From: Gammaproteobacteria bacterium
Lineage (GTDB): Bacteria; Pseudomonadota; Gammaproteobacteria; Ga0077536
Direction: 5' to 3'
Length of the DNA: 16,874 nucleotides
Assembly: GCA_003540955.1 (NCBI GenBank)
Contig: DPMX01000293.1
Location: forward strand, 1 to 16,874
The notes below the pieces were generated by a model. It did no database searches. It was not told the DNA's origin and was given only the letters and a program-made list of their open reading frames with translations. Each line of letters starts with the position of its first letter. The first letter of the stretch is position 1. Shown here piece by piece: positions 8,386-15,780 of this stretch. Both the position numbers and the translations under genes were made by a program.

Positions 8386-8399
8386 GCGATTCGAATCGC
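8386..8399. repeat. 14-bp perfect palindrome upstream of the uracil-DNA glycosylase gene
   Basis: GCGATTCGAATCGC, perfectly self-complementary, ends 36 nt before the GTG start. As RNA it would form a 5-bp stem with a TCGA loop, followed by TGATTTAATCGGTTTGTTT. A second inverted repeat (TCGGT-6 nt-ACCGA) follows at about 8408-8423. It could be a protein-binding site for the downstream genes or part of a weak pssA terminator. It does not match the LexA box (CTGT-N8-ACAG). Confidence 0.4.
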
Positions 8400-8435
8400 T
8401 GATTTAATCGGTTTGTTTACCGAGGGCTGATTACC

Positions 8436-9089
8436 GTGCGGCACGCAAACACTCTGACTGCAATGGGCATTGAAATATGGGTTCGGCGCCAATTCGCCGA
8501 TTGCGCAGATACTACTGCTTCGGTGCTTGACCCAAAGGGGCTTGCGTCCGAAATCGCTTCTTGCACGCGATGCAAATTACATAAGGAACGGACTCAAACC
8601 GTATTCGGGGTCGGCGATCTAAATGCTGAATTGCTTATTATTGGCGAGGCACCTGGCGCGGAGGAGGATCGTCTCGGCGAACCTTTTGTAGGTCCGGCCG
8701 GGAAGTTACTGAACTCTATGTTGGGCGCGATAGGTCTCTCACGCCAGCAGGTCTACATTACTAATATTTTGAAGTGTCGGCCACCCGGTAATCGCGACCC
8801 AAAGCCGGAGGAAGTTGTACAATGCACAGCCTATCTGGCCCGTCAGGTAGAAATGATACAACCACGTCTAATCCTTGCCGTTGGTCGCGTAGCAGCGCAG
8901 AATCTACTCCAACGAAACACCCCGATCGGTAAAATGAGGGGGCAGAGATATACTTATGGACAGTTGGAGGTTCCGGTCATCGTTACTTATCATCCTGCCT
9001 ATTTACTTCGTTCCCCCCGTGAAAAACGTAAGGCATGGGCTGATTTGGTATTGGTGAAGGAGCTGTTGCAAGGAGAATCAATTTCGTGA
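8436..9089 (+). CDS. uracil-DNA glycosylase, family 4 (iron-sulfur type)
   Basis: Removes uracil from DNA to start base-excision repair. Family 4 marks are intact: Cys43-x2-Cys46, Cys114 (ILKCRPPGNRDP) and Cys130 as [4Fe-4S] ligands; motif GEAPGAEEDRLGEPFVGPAG at about 70-89 for uracil and active-site contacts; and HPAYLLRSP near the C-terminus. GTG 8436 yields 217 aa and has GAGGG 9 nt upstream. ATG 8463 is an alternative, but the residues before it (an AMGIEIW-type start) fit gammaproteobacterial homologues as I recall them. The stop overlaps the rimI start (GTGA), so the pair is translationally coupled. Confidence 0.93.
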   Translation: MRHANTLTAMGIEIWVRRQFADCADTTASVLDPKGLASEIASCTRCKLHKERTQTVFGVGDLNAELLIIGEAPGAEEDRLGEPFVGPAGKLLNSMLGAIGLSRQQVYITNILKCRPPGNRDPKPEEVVQCTAYLARQVEMIQPRLILAVGRVAAQNLLQRNTPIGKMRGQRYTYGQLEVPVIVTYHPAYLLRSPREKRKAWADLVLVKELLQGESIS

Positions 9090-9568
9090 GTGCGGTGCTC
9101 AAAAACGCTAATGTTAGTCTGCGACCAATGCGTGAGCACGATATCGCTGGTGTGTGCGCCATAGAGCGGAGGTCGTATGATTTTCCATGGTCTGCTGGAG
9201 TATTCACCGATTGTTTTCGTGTTGGTTATTGTTGTTGGACAATCCTCGAGAATGTCGAACTAGCCGGGTACGGCATAATGAATGTGGCGGCCAGGGAATG
9301 TCACATTCTCAACATCTGTGTCGATCCTAGCTACCGTCGACGGAGTTACGCGAAGGCGCTGTTGGACCAACTGCTTGAGTCAGCAGAGACTTACGGAGCG
9401 ACCGTAGCTTATCTCGAGGTGCGACCGTCTAACGTCGCGGCGATAGACTTATATCTGAAATCAGGGTTTGTGCGGATCGGAGAACGGTCGAGCTATTATC
9501 CAGCGAGGGATGGGCGCGAGGATGCATTAGTTTTGAGTAAACCGCTTGCGCCTGTGGGGGAAAAGTGA
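9086..9568 (+). CDS. rimI: ribosomal protein S18-alanine N-acetyltransferase (RimI, GNAT fold)
   Basis: GNAT acetyltransferase that acetylates the N-terminal Ala of ribosomal protein S18. The 160-aa protein carries HILNICVDPSYRR (beta-4 and start of motif A), YLEVRPSNVAAIDLYLKSGF (catalytic Glu and the motif B Tyr region) and a GERSSYYP-like end typical of RimI. The acetyl-CoA pyrophosphate loop, usually R/Q-x-x-G-x-G/A, reads RRRSYA, so its first Gly is Ser87. This may weaken cofactor binding. AGGAGA about 9 nt before GTG 9086 is one of the best SD sequences in the window. It overlaps the UDG gene by 4 nt. RimI is the best fit by length and motifs, but another small GNAT cannot be excluded. 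Confidence 0.87.
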   Translation: MSAVLKNANVSLRPMREHDIAGVCAIERRSYDFPWSAGVFTDCFRVGYCCWTILENVELAGYGIMNVAARECHILNICVDPSYRRRSYAKALLDQLLESAETYGATVAYLEVRPSNVAAIDLYLKSGFVRIGERSSYYPARDGREDALVLSKPLAPVGEK

Positions 9569-9671
9569 GCCCGTTTAGGTTCTCTCTAGGGTTGAATGAG
9601 ACTCGCATAAGCGCTAGCCTACGGATCAAAGGCTCGTTCCAGACTCTGTAACTAAATCGCTGGTATACCCA

Positions 9672-10238
9672 ATGAATATTCGATTGTCGTCTCGGCTCGC
9701 CATCGTCTACATCACGACCGTACTTACGTTAGGGGCAGGCACAAATTCGGTGCAAGCCTGGAGTGGCGTTGCCCTCGATCTCGGTATTGCTGCGGGCGAT
9801 GCAGATGTTGACCGTTTTGGGGTCGCGCTTACATGGGATTGGAGTGCTCAGTGGCTCACTGATGGCGACTGGTATCTCGGCGGCTACTGGGAACTTGGAG
9901 CGAGCTATTGGGATGGGGATGAAGGCCGGACGGGTAACGATGCGCTTGGCGATTTTCATGTCACACCAGTCTTGAGATACCAACGAAAGCCTAGTTTGAT
10001 TTTTTCACCTTTCGTGGAATTCGGTGTCGGTGCACATGTGCACACGGATGACACGATCGGAAACAAGCGTTTCGACGTACCCTTCGCATTTGGTAGCCAC
10101 CTTGGAGGTGGCGTTAGATTCGGATCGCGAGCGCAATACGAATTAATTTATCGCTTCCAGCATTTATCGAATGCCGGAATAGGGGACGACAATCCGGGGA
10201 TCAATTTTCACGTACTTAATCTTGGTTATCGATTTTAG
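9672..10238 (+). CDS. PagL-like lipid A 3-O-deacylase / acyloxyacyl hydrolase family outer membrane protein
   Basis: The 188-aa precursor has an N-terminal signal peptide (basic start, hydrophobic core, likely cut after SVQA, residue about 29). The mature part alternates polar and hydrophobic residues and ends in LGYRF, a typical C-terminal outer-membrane beta-strand with terminal Phe. The PagL signature FQHLSNAGIGDDNPGIN is present with catalytic His164 and Ser166. PagL removes the 3-O-acyl chain of lipid A in the outer leaflet. The position of the triad Glu of Pseudomonas PagL (Glu140) aligns with Asn178. I believe several distant homologues share this, so activity is open. It stands alone: 103 nt follow rimI, and a terminator-like hairpin follows it. 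Confidence 0.82.
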   Translation: MNIRLSSRLAIVYITTVLTLGAGTNSVQAWSGVALDLGIAAGDADVDRFGVALTWDWSAQWLTDGDWYLGGYWELGASYWDGDEGRTGNDALGDFHVTPVLRYQRKPSLIFSPFVEFGVGAHVHTDDTIGNKRFDVPFAFGSHLGGGVRFGSRAQYELIYRFQHLSNAGIGDDNPGINFHVLNLGYRF

Positions 10239-10243
10239 TACAA

Positions 10244-10281
10244 AGTCGCCGAATGTCGGCTGTCCGCGACTCATTTTGTTT
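10244..10281 (+). terminator. probable rho-independent terminator after the pagL-like gene
   Basis: Six nucleotides after the stop, GCCGA-ATG-TCGGC forms a tight hairpin nested in or alternative to AGTCGC...GCGACT, followed by CATTTTGTTT. GC-rich stem plus U-rich tail fits an intrinsic terminator. Confidence 0.55.
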
Positions 10282-10293
10282 AGGACGCAACGA

Positions 10294-10320
10294 CAAAGTC
10301 ACTCAGTGAAAGACACTTTG
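10294..10320. repeat. dyad element upstream of cysM
   Basis: CAAAGT and ACTTTG form a perfect 6-bp inverted repeat with a 15-nt centre that itself contains CACTCAGTG. It ends 69 nt before cysM and overlaps a weak promoter-like pair (TTGCTT 10318-10323, 18-nt gap, TATATC 10342-10347). It may be an operator for cysM. No known operator is recognised. Confidence 0.35.
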
Positions 10321-10389
10321 CTTACGATAGATCGTCATATCTATATCCGCGATCCCATTTTCATCTGTACCGTCTGTTAATATTGATTT

Positions 10390-11280
10390 ATGGATCATTC
10401 AACCATAGACGATTTTGTCGGTAAAACGCCGCTAGTGCGACTTCAACGTCTGCCCGGCACAACGACGAATGATGTTTTAGCAAAACTTGAGGGTAATAAT
10501 CCGGCTGGCTCGGTAAAGGATAGACCGGCTATACAGATGATCCGCGGCGCGGAGGATCGTGGTGAAATTGCCGTAGGGGATACTCTGATCGAAGCGACGA
10601 GTGGTAATACTGGAATTGCCTTAGCGATGGCAGCTGCGATCAAAGGTTATAAAATGATTTTAGTGATGCCGGAGAATATGAGTCCGGAACGTCGGGCCAT
10701 TATGAAGGCGTTCGGCGCGGAGATCATTTTAACGTCGGAAGAAGGGTCTATGGAGGAGGCAATAGATACCGCGCGAGAGATGCAGCTGAACGGTGAGGGG
10801 ATTATCCTGGATCAATTTTCTAACGAAGATAATCCGAAAGCCCACTACTTAGGCACCGGGCCGGAAATTTGGCACGATACTAGGGGCACTGTGACCCATT
10901 TCGTGAGTTCGATGGGCACCACAGGGACAATTATGGGCACCTCGAAATATTTGAAAGAATGTAATCCAGAAATTAAAATCGTTGGAGTACAACCAAGCGG
11001 CGACGGTTCTATCCCAGGCATTCGCCGTTGGCCTCAGGAGTACTTGCCAAAAATTTACGACCGGCGCCGCGTTGACATGATCATCGACGTTACGCAGGAG
11101 GATGCGGAGGCCATGACTGTAGCGCTTGGCAAAGAAGAAGGTATCTTCGCCGGCATCTCTTCTGGTGGTGCAGTTTCTGCTGCATTGCGCCTGAGTGACA
11201 CGGTCGAAAAGTCGGTGATTGTCGTTATCATCTGTGATCGAGGTGATCGATATTTGTCTACCAACGTGTTTCCAAGCTAG
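10390..11280 (+). CDS. cysM: cysteine synthase B (O-acetylserine sulfhydrylase B)
   Basis: PLP enzyme forming cysteine from O-acetylserine and sulfide; the CysM isozyme can also use thiosulfate. The 296-aa sequence follows E. coli CysM (303 aa) closely. PLP-binding Lys43 lies in KLEGNNPAGSVKDR, the substrate loop is EATSGNTGIALAM, and the phosphate-binding loop SSMGTTGTI and the CysM-type IPGIRRWPQEYLP segment are present. IFAGISSGGA and IICDRGDRYLST close the active site. CysM rather than CysK is supported by the RRWP and CDRGDRYLS regions. ATG 10390 matches the family start although the SD is weak. In Pseudomonas, cysM also lies near rlmD (recalled), which agrees with the genes downstream here. 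Confidence 0.95.
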   Translation: MDHSTIDDFVGKTPLVRLQRLPGTTTNDVLAKLEGNNPAGSVKDRPAIQMIRGAEDRGEIAVGDTLIEATSGNTGIALAMAAAIKGYKMILVMPENMSPERRAIMKAFGAEIILTSEEGSMEEAIDTAREMQLNGEGIILDQFSNEDNPKAHYLGTGPEIWHDTRGTVTHFVSSMGTTGTIMGTSKYLKECNPEIKIVGVQPSGDGSIPGIRRWPQEYLPKIYDRRRVDMIIDVTQEDAEAMTVALGKEEGIFAGISSGGAVSAALRLSDTVEKSVIVVIICDRGDRYLSTNVFPS

Positions 11281-11509
11281 TGCAAAATCGATGTGAGCCG
11301 GAACTACGGCATACTCAATTGAAAGCGCGTTGTAGATCTGAAGCGCTCAGAATCCCTATTGCGGGGCACTTCGCTGTATACAGTCCCAAGCTCTTCCTTT
11401 TGCAGCAAAGAGGGAAAACTAAAAAGTCTTTCGTCGGAGAGAATGCAAATAGAAGCCGACACCATTGTGTCCCTGCGAAGCGCGATGGTAGGTTGGCTAG
11501 GGCCTCACC
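11281..11509. other. 229-nt gap between cysM and the exonuclease gene
   Basis: No convincing gene is seen. A 77-codon frame starting at a GTG overlapping the cysM stop crosses the gap, but its product (rich in Arg, Lys and Ser) shows no motif, so it is probably not coding. Visible elements are a 10-bp palindrome CTGTATACAG (11374-11383), too short-spaced for a LexA box, and an imperfect hairpin around TTCCTTTTGCAGCAAAGAGG (about 11395-11414) with no U-run. A promoter for the downstream genes may lie here but was not identified. Confidence 0.4.
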
Positions 11510-12316
11510 GTGAATGTTTTTGTGTTTGATATCGAGACCGTACCGGATGTCGCGAGCGCGCGGAGGTTATGGCAGATAGATGGTCTCGAGGATCGCGATG
11601 TTGCAAACATCATGTTTAGTAAGCGGCAGCAAGAAACGGATGGTCGGTCAGATTTTTTGCGTCATCATCTCCACAAGATAGTCGCCATATCTGCTGTTCT
11701 CCGTATAGACGATCGATTGTCAGTTTGGTCCCTGGGAGAAGTCGATTCTTCTGAGGAGGAATTAATCCGCCGTTTCTACGAAGGGATAGAGCGCTTTACG
11801 CCTGTCCTTGTCTCCTGGAATGGCGGTGGCTTCGATTTACCGGTATTGCATTACCGAACGTTGCAATATGACATTAGCGCGTCGCGCTATTGGGATACGG
11901 GAGTCGAGGATCCGAGTTTTCGGTACAATAATTACTTAAGCCGTTTTCATTGGCGTCACATCGATTTAATGGACGTTATTTCGGGGTACCAGGGCCGTGC
12001 AACAGCTCCGTTAGACGAGATTGCGAGTCTGCTTGGCTATCCAGGTAAGATGGGCACGAGCGGAAAAGATGTTTGGCAACATTATTTGGAAGGTAATGTG
12101 AGATCCATTAGAGATTACTGCGAAACAGATGTACTCAATACGTACCTCGTGTACTTAAGCTTCGAGCGGATGCGTGGTCACCTCTTAAACGCCCAATTTG
12201 TATCCGAGTTGCAGCGCTTAAAAACGTATCTCATTGACTCTAATCAACCACATTTTTCTCAATTTCTAAATGCGTGGCAGGCGGCTGATGCGTTGAGTGA
12301 AAGTGGTTCCATATAG
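11510..12316 (+). CDS. predicted 3'-5' exonuclease, PolB-exonuclease-like (DEDDy)
   Basis: Stand-alone nuclease related to the proofreading domain of family B DNA polymerases (DNA_pol_B_exo2 type). The DEDD metal ligands are in place: Asp7 and Glu9 in FVFDIETVPD, Asp109 in SWNGGGFDLPVL, and Asp207 with Tyr203 in YCETDVLNTY, which makes it a DEDDy enzyme. The 268-aa product has no polymerase domain and no signal peptide, so it acts in the cytosol. Substrate and role (DNA repair or RNA turnover) are not established for this family. GTG 11510 begins directly at the conserved first strand, and AGGG lies 8 nt upstream. It precedes rlmD by 77 nt, probably in one operon. Confidence 0.9.
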   Translation: MNVFVFDIETVPDVASARRLWQIDGLEDRDVANIMFSKRQQETDGRSDFLRHHLHKIVAISAVLRIDDRLSVWSLGEVDSSEEELIRRFYEGIERFTPVLVSWNGGGFDLPVLHYRTLQYDISASRYWDTGVEDPSFRYNNYLSRFHWRHIDLMDVISGYQGRATAPLDEIASLLGYPGKMGTSGKDVWQHYLEGNVRSIRDYCETDVLNTYLVYLSFERMRGHLLNAQFVSELQRLKTYLIDSNQPHFSQFLNAWQAADALSESGSI

Positions 12317-12393
12317 ACCTAGTATTTATCAGCCGTGGGTTTGGCGGGTTAGCAGGGCTATACGAAAGTTGTCGCAATTTAGCGAGCTTACTG

Positions 12394-13704
12394 ATGAGAC
12401 GACAAAAAAGGCGTACACCGTATGTCATCAACATTGAAAATTTATCACATGAAGGTCGAGGTATTGGGCATCTTAACGGAAAAACCGTCTTCGTAAGTGG
12501 AGCGTTGCCCCAAGAGACCGTACTAGCGCGCACGACGAAACGACGCGGTAGTTTCGAAGAGGCAATTGCGCTTGAAATCGAGGTCGCAAGTGCTGATCGA
12601 ATAGAACCAAAATGTCCTCATGCCAGCGTTTGCGGTGGATGTTCACTACAGCATTTATCGAATGCAAAACAAATTGAACACAAACAGACCGTGCTCTTCG
12701 AGTTGTTAGCACACCACGCAGGGGTGACATCAGCGATACGATTACCGCCAGTTTATAGCCCACATTGGGGCTATCGCCGTAAAGCAAGGCTTGGGGTGAA
12801 AGTTGTTCCGAAAAAAGGTGGGGCTTTGGTCGGTTTTAGAGAAAAGGCCGCGCCGTATATTGCCGATATCGAGAGCTGTGTTGTATTAGATCCAGTGATC
12901 GGAGAGCGTCTCATGGATTTGCGTCGACTGGTCGATGGGCTGTCGATTCCGGATCGAATTCCACAGATCGAAGTGGCGATCGGTGACTGTTCGGCAGCGT
13001 TAGTCTTTCGCCACTTGCTACCATTTAATGATGACGATATTGCGGCACTAACGCGGTTTCAAAAAAGCACGGGGATCGGGGTCTATCTTCAACCTGGTGC
13101 CGAACATACTTTGCACCGATTGAACAACGCGACGATTCCGCTCAGTTATGAAATCGATGGTTTAAGGTTTGACTTTTTACCGACTGACTTCACACAGGTA
13201 AATGGAGCGATCAATCGAGCAATGGTAAACGTTGTCATGAAACATTTACGATTAGAGGAAACTGATCGAATTTTAGATTTATTTTGTGGTCTCGGGAATT
13301 TTTCTCTACCGCTGGCGCAATCAACTGCGTCGGTTATAGGAATAGAAGGTAGTGAGGTTATGGTGCGTCGGGCACAAGAGAATGCCGTTAGGAACAACAT
13401 CGGTAATGTAATTTTTCGCCAAGCAGATTTATCGGACAACAATTCAGTAGACGGTATAGACATGCGCGGGATTACTAAACTGCTTCTTGATCCACCTCGT
13501 ACAGGCGCTGATGCGATCGTAAAAAGGCTTGATCTTAGAGGCTTGGACCGTATCGTATACGTCTCATGCAATCCAGTGACATTAGCCAGAGATGCGAAGG
13601 GTATTCGCTCCAAAAGTGGGCTCGAACTTATCTGCGCTGGTGTCCTGGATATGTTTCCGCATACATCACATGTTGAATCAATTGCAGTCTTTGGAAAATC
13701 GTAA
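12394..13704 (+). CDS. rlmD: 23S rRNA (uracil-1939-C5)-methyltransferase
   Basis: SAM-dependent methyltransferase that makes m5U1939 in 23S rRNA. Domains in order: TRAM (residues about 8-65, NIENLSHEGRGIGHLNGKTV); a [4Fe-4S] centre with Cys74, Cys80, Cys83 (CPHASVCGGC) and Cys162, spaced as in E. coli RlmD; a central domain with FTQVNGAIN; the SAM-binding motif ILDLFCGLGNFSLPLA; LLLDPPRTGA; nucleophile Cys392 in VSCNPVTLARD; and catalytic base Glu428 near the end (HTSHVESIAVF). Length 436 aa against 433 in E. coli. ATG 12394 is chosen although the SD is weak. RlmD is preferred over RlmC or TrmA because of the TRAM domain and the Fe-S cysteines. Its 3' end overlaps the start of the next gene. 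Confidence 0.95.
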   Translation: MRRQKRRTPYVINIENLSHEGRGIGHLNGKTVFVSGALPQETVLARTTKRRGSFEEAIALEIEVASADRIEPKCPHASVCGGCSLQHLSNAKQIEHKQTVLFELLAHHAGVTSAIRLPPVYSPHWGYRRKARLGVKVVPKKGGALVGFREKAAPYIADIESCVVLDPVIGERLMDLRRLVDGLSIPDRIPQIEVAIGDCSAALVFRHLLPFNDDDIAALTRFQKSTGIGVYLQPGAEHTLHRLNNATIPLSYEIDGLRFDFLPTDFTQVNGAINRAMVNVVMKHLRLEETDRILDLFCGLGNFSLPLAQSTASVIGIEGSEVMVRRAQENAVRNNIGNVIFRQADLSDNNSVDGIDMRGITKLLLDPPRTGADAIVKRLDLRGLDRIVYVSCNPVTLARDAKGIRSKSGLELICAGVLDMFPHTSHVESIAVFGKS

Positions 13705-15184
13705 AAGGGTTGCCATCGTTTTCGTTTTGGTTGCCTTAACGGGAGGATGTGACCAAACGGATGTAGGTATAATACGGTTTGGTTTAGCGGCTCCTGCAGT
13801 TACGCTCGATCCTCGGTATGCTACCGATGCAACCTCATATCGAATTACGCGATTGATCTATCAGACGCTGGTCGATTTTGACGAAACACATCGTGCAATT
13901 CCTGCGTTGGCAAAATGGGAAGCTCTCACTCCGCTACATTATCGATTTTACCTGCGGGAGGGGCAACGGTTTCATGACGGCAGCATACTCACTAGTGATG
14001 ACGTTGTTGCGACGTACAAGTCGGTACTTGATGCAAGAACAGCGTCACCACATCGGGGCTCTCTTTCGAACGTCGAATCTATCGGTCCGCGCGGACCACT
14101 GATTGTCGATTTTCACTTAGGGCAAGCCGATCCGCTGTTCCCTGGTTTGCTTGTGATAGGTATTATGCCTGAGAGGTTAGTAGATGAATCACACTCTAGT
14201 GTTAAGCGACCGATTGGCTCAGGTCCCTTCGCGGTAGAGGGTGTGCTAAAAGAGGCGCGATTGCGTCTGCGGCGAGTGAGTGACGGACAACTCGTCGATT
14301 TCGTTACAGTTCGAGATGCGACGGTTCGCGCGTTGAAAATCCTGCATGGGGAGATTGATTTAACACAAGGTTCGATGACGCCTGAATTAGTCGATTGGTT
14401 GAGTCAAGATGGACATATCATGGCAGTTCATAGGCCAGGGACAACTTTCACTTATCTTGGTTTTAATCTCCACGACTCAAATATCAGTGATCTGCGGGTG
14501 CGCCGAGCGATCGCGCACGCGATCGATCGGCAATCTCTAATAAAATATATGTTCGGTGATCGTGCGCGTCTCGCGCAAGGAATTTTTACGCCCAAACATT
14601 GGGCTGGTAATTCACAACTCGAAGCCATCGAATTTGATCCTAGACGAGCACGTGAGTTGCTTGCCGCAGCGGGTTTCAGCGAGGAGAAACCACTGAGACT
14701 AAAATATAAGACATCCAGTGACCCTTTCCGACTTCGCATTGCAACGGCGATTCAGGATCAACTGTCCGGCGTTGGGGTCGAGATGACAATATTGAGTTAC
14801 GATTGGGGCACGTTCTACGGAGATGTAAAGGCCGGTAGATTTCAAATGTATAGTCTTTCATGGGTCGGCCTTAAGCAGCCTGATATCTTTCGTTACGCTT
14901 TCCACAGCTCATCTGTTCCTCCGCAGGGCGCTAATCGAGGTCGCTACCTATCTGGTTCCGTTGATCAGATGATCGAACTGGCTGACGCGACTAATGATTT
15001 GGAGGCACGCGCAACACTCTACCGACAAATTCAGAAACAGCTTTTGGTCGATTTACCGTACATTCCACTATGGTACGAGGACACAACGTTGATCATTCGT
15101 GATTCCATCATCGGCTATGAAACTGAACGGGATGGTTATTATGATAGATTAGTTTTGGCGCGGAGATTAGGGGTTAATGAATAG
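13670..15184 (+). CDS. peptide ABC transporter substrate-binding lipoprotein (family 5)
   Basis: Periplasmic solute-binding protein of the DppA/OppA/MppA family. The 504-aa product starts with a basic stretch (ENRKR), a hydrophobic core and ALTGGC, so Cys27 is the likely lipidated residue. The lipobox is slightly atypical (Thr at -3). Family 5 features follow: LDPRYATDATSYRITRLIYQ, ALAKWEALTPLHYRFYLREG, FHDGSILTSDDVVATYKS, DLRVRRAIAHAIDRQSLIK and a C-terminal LPYIPLWYEDT. The start is uncertain: ATG 13670 lies 35 nt inside rlmD, and TTG 13682 and TTG 13691 are in frame. The overlap implies co-transcription with rlmD. The genes downstream (YkuD enzyme, two permeases) suggest peptide, possibly murein-peptide, import. 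Ligand specificity cannot be read from the sequence. Confidence 0.9.
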   Translation: MLNQLQSLENRKRVAIVFVLVALTGGCDQTDVGIIRFGLAAPAVTLDPRYATDATSYRITRLIYQTLVDFDETHRAIPALAKWEALTPLHYRFYLREGQRFHDGSILTSDDVVATYKSVLDARTASPHRGSLSNVESIGPRGPLIVDFHLGQADPLFPGLLVIGIMPERLVDESHSSVKRPIGSGPFAVEGVLKEARLRLRRVSDGQLVDFVTVRDATVRALKILHGEIDLTQGSMTPELVDWLSQDGHIMAVHRPGTTFTYLGFNLHDSNISDLRVRRAIAHAIDRQSLIKYMFGDRARLAQGIFTPKHWAGNSQLEAIEFDPRRARELLAAAGFSEEKPLRLKYKTSSDPFRLRIATAIQDQLSGVGVEMTILSYDWGTFYGDVKAGRFQMYSLSWVGLKQPDIFRYAFHSSSVPPQGANRGRYLSGSVDQMIELADATNDLEARATLYRQIQKQLLVDLPYIPLWYEDTTLIIRDSIIGYETERDGYYDRLVLARRLGVNE

Positions 15185-15662
15185 CCGTTTTGTTGAAATT
15201 AGTTTGGGGAAACAAATACTGACCTTGCACGAATGCGATAATGTAGTTGCAAGTTTTCTTGTTTCTACCGCAGCTAATGGACCTGGAGAGGAAGTTAATA
15301 GTGAGTGCACACCTCGAGGCCGTCACGAAGTTGATGAAAAAATCGGGGCAGGTTGTATTAAGAATACGGTATTCGTCGGCCGTTGCGCGACGGGGGATAT
15401 CTACGATGATAATCTTAGTAAAATTAATCCGGAGAAGGACTGGATTCTTACCCGGATTCTGTGGCTGCGTGGTCTCGAAAGTGGTTTAAACAAAGGCGGC
15501 AGTGTCGACAGTAAGGCGCGTTATATTTATATCCACGGGTCGCCGGATAGCAATACAATGGGATTTCCCGGATCGCGTGGTTGCATCCGCATGCGTAATG
15601 ACGACATTGTAAAGTTGTTTGAGCTCGTAGAGGTCGGGACGCCAGTAAATATCATCGATTAA
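15177..15662 (+). CDS. YkuD-domain L,D-transpeptidase-family enzyme without signal peptide (probable cytosolic L,D-carboxypeptidase)
   Basis: The 161-aa protein is essentially one YkuD catalytic domain: IYIHGSPDSNTMGFPGSRGCIRM with His120, Ser133, nucleophile Cys136 and Arg138. The first residues (MNSRFVEISLGKQ) are the first strand of the domain, and there is no signal peptide or membrane anchor, so the product should stay in the cytosol. Classical L,D-transpeptidases work in the periplasm. A signal-less relative in Acinetobacter (ElsL/LdtK, from memory) acts as a cytosolic L,D-carboxypeptidase in murein recycling, trimming tetrapeptide to tripeptide. The ATG overlaps the stop of the binding-protein gene by 8 nt, so the two are coupled. 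The family call is firm; carboxypeptidase activity is inferred from location and context. Confidence 0.9.
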   Translation: MNSRFVEISLGKQILTLHECDNVVASFLVSTAANGPGEEVNSECTPRGRHEVDEKIGAGCIKNTVFVGRCATGDIYDDNLSKINPEKDWILTRILWLRGLESGLNKGGSVDSKARYIYIHGSPDSNTMGFPGSRGCIRMRNDDIVKLFELVEVGTPVNIID

Positions 15663-15780
15663 GTCGCGTGTTCCTTCCTCTGATTGCAGTGGGATTTTAC
15701 ATACCGTTTTGCCGGGTATAGCTATTCGGGATAAGCTTAATGGTACTCTACTGACAAATCGCTTCGTTACTCGAATTATC

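Noticed and set aside
11374..11383. CTGTATACAG as a LexA (SOS) box
   Set aside because: The half-sites CTGT and ACAG are separated by 2 nt, not the 8 nt of the gammaproteobacterial LexA box.
11280..11513. 77-codon frame between cysM and the exonuclease gene
   Set aside because: It has no recognisable motif, a composition unlike the neighbouring proteins, and no SD; more likely a chance open frame.
13146..13613. 155-codon minus-strand frame inside rlmD
   Set aside because: It lies fully antisense to the conserved SAM-binding domain of rlmD and shows no features of its own.
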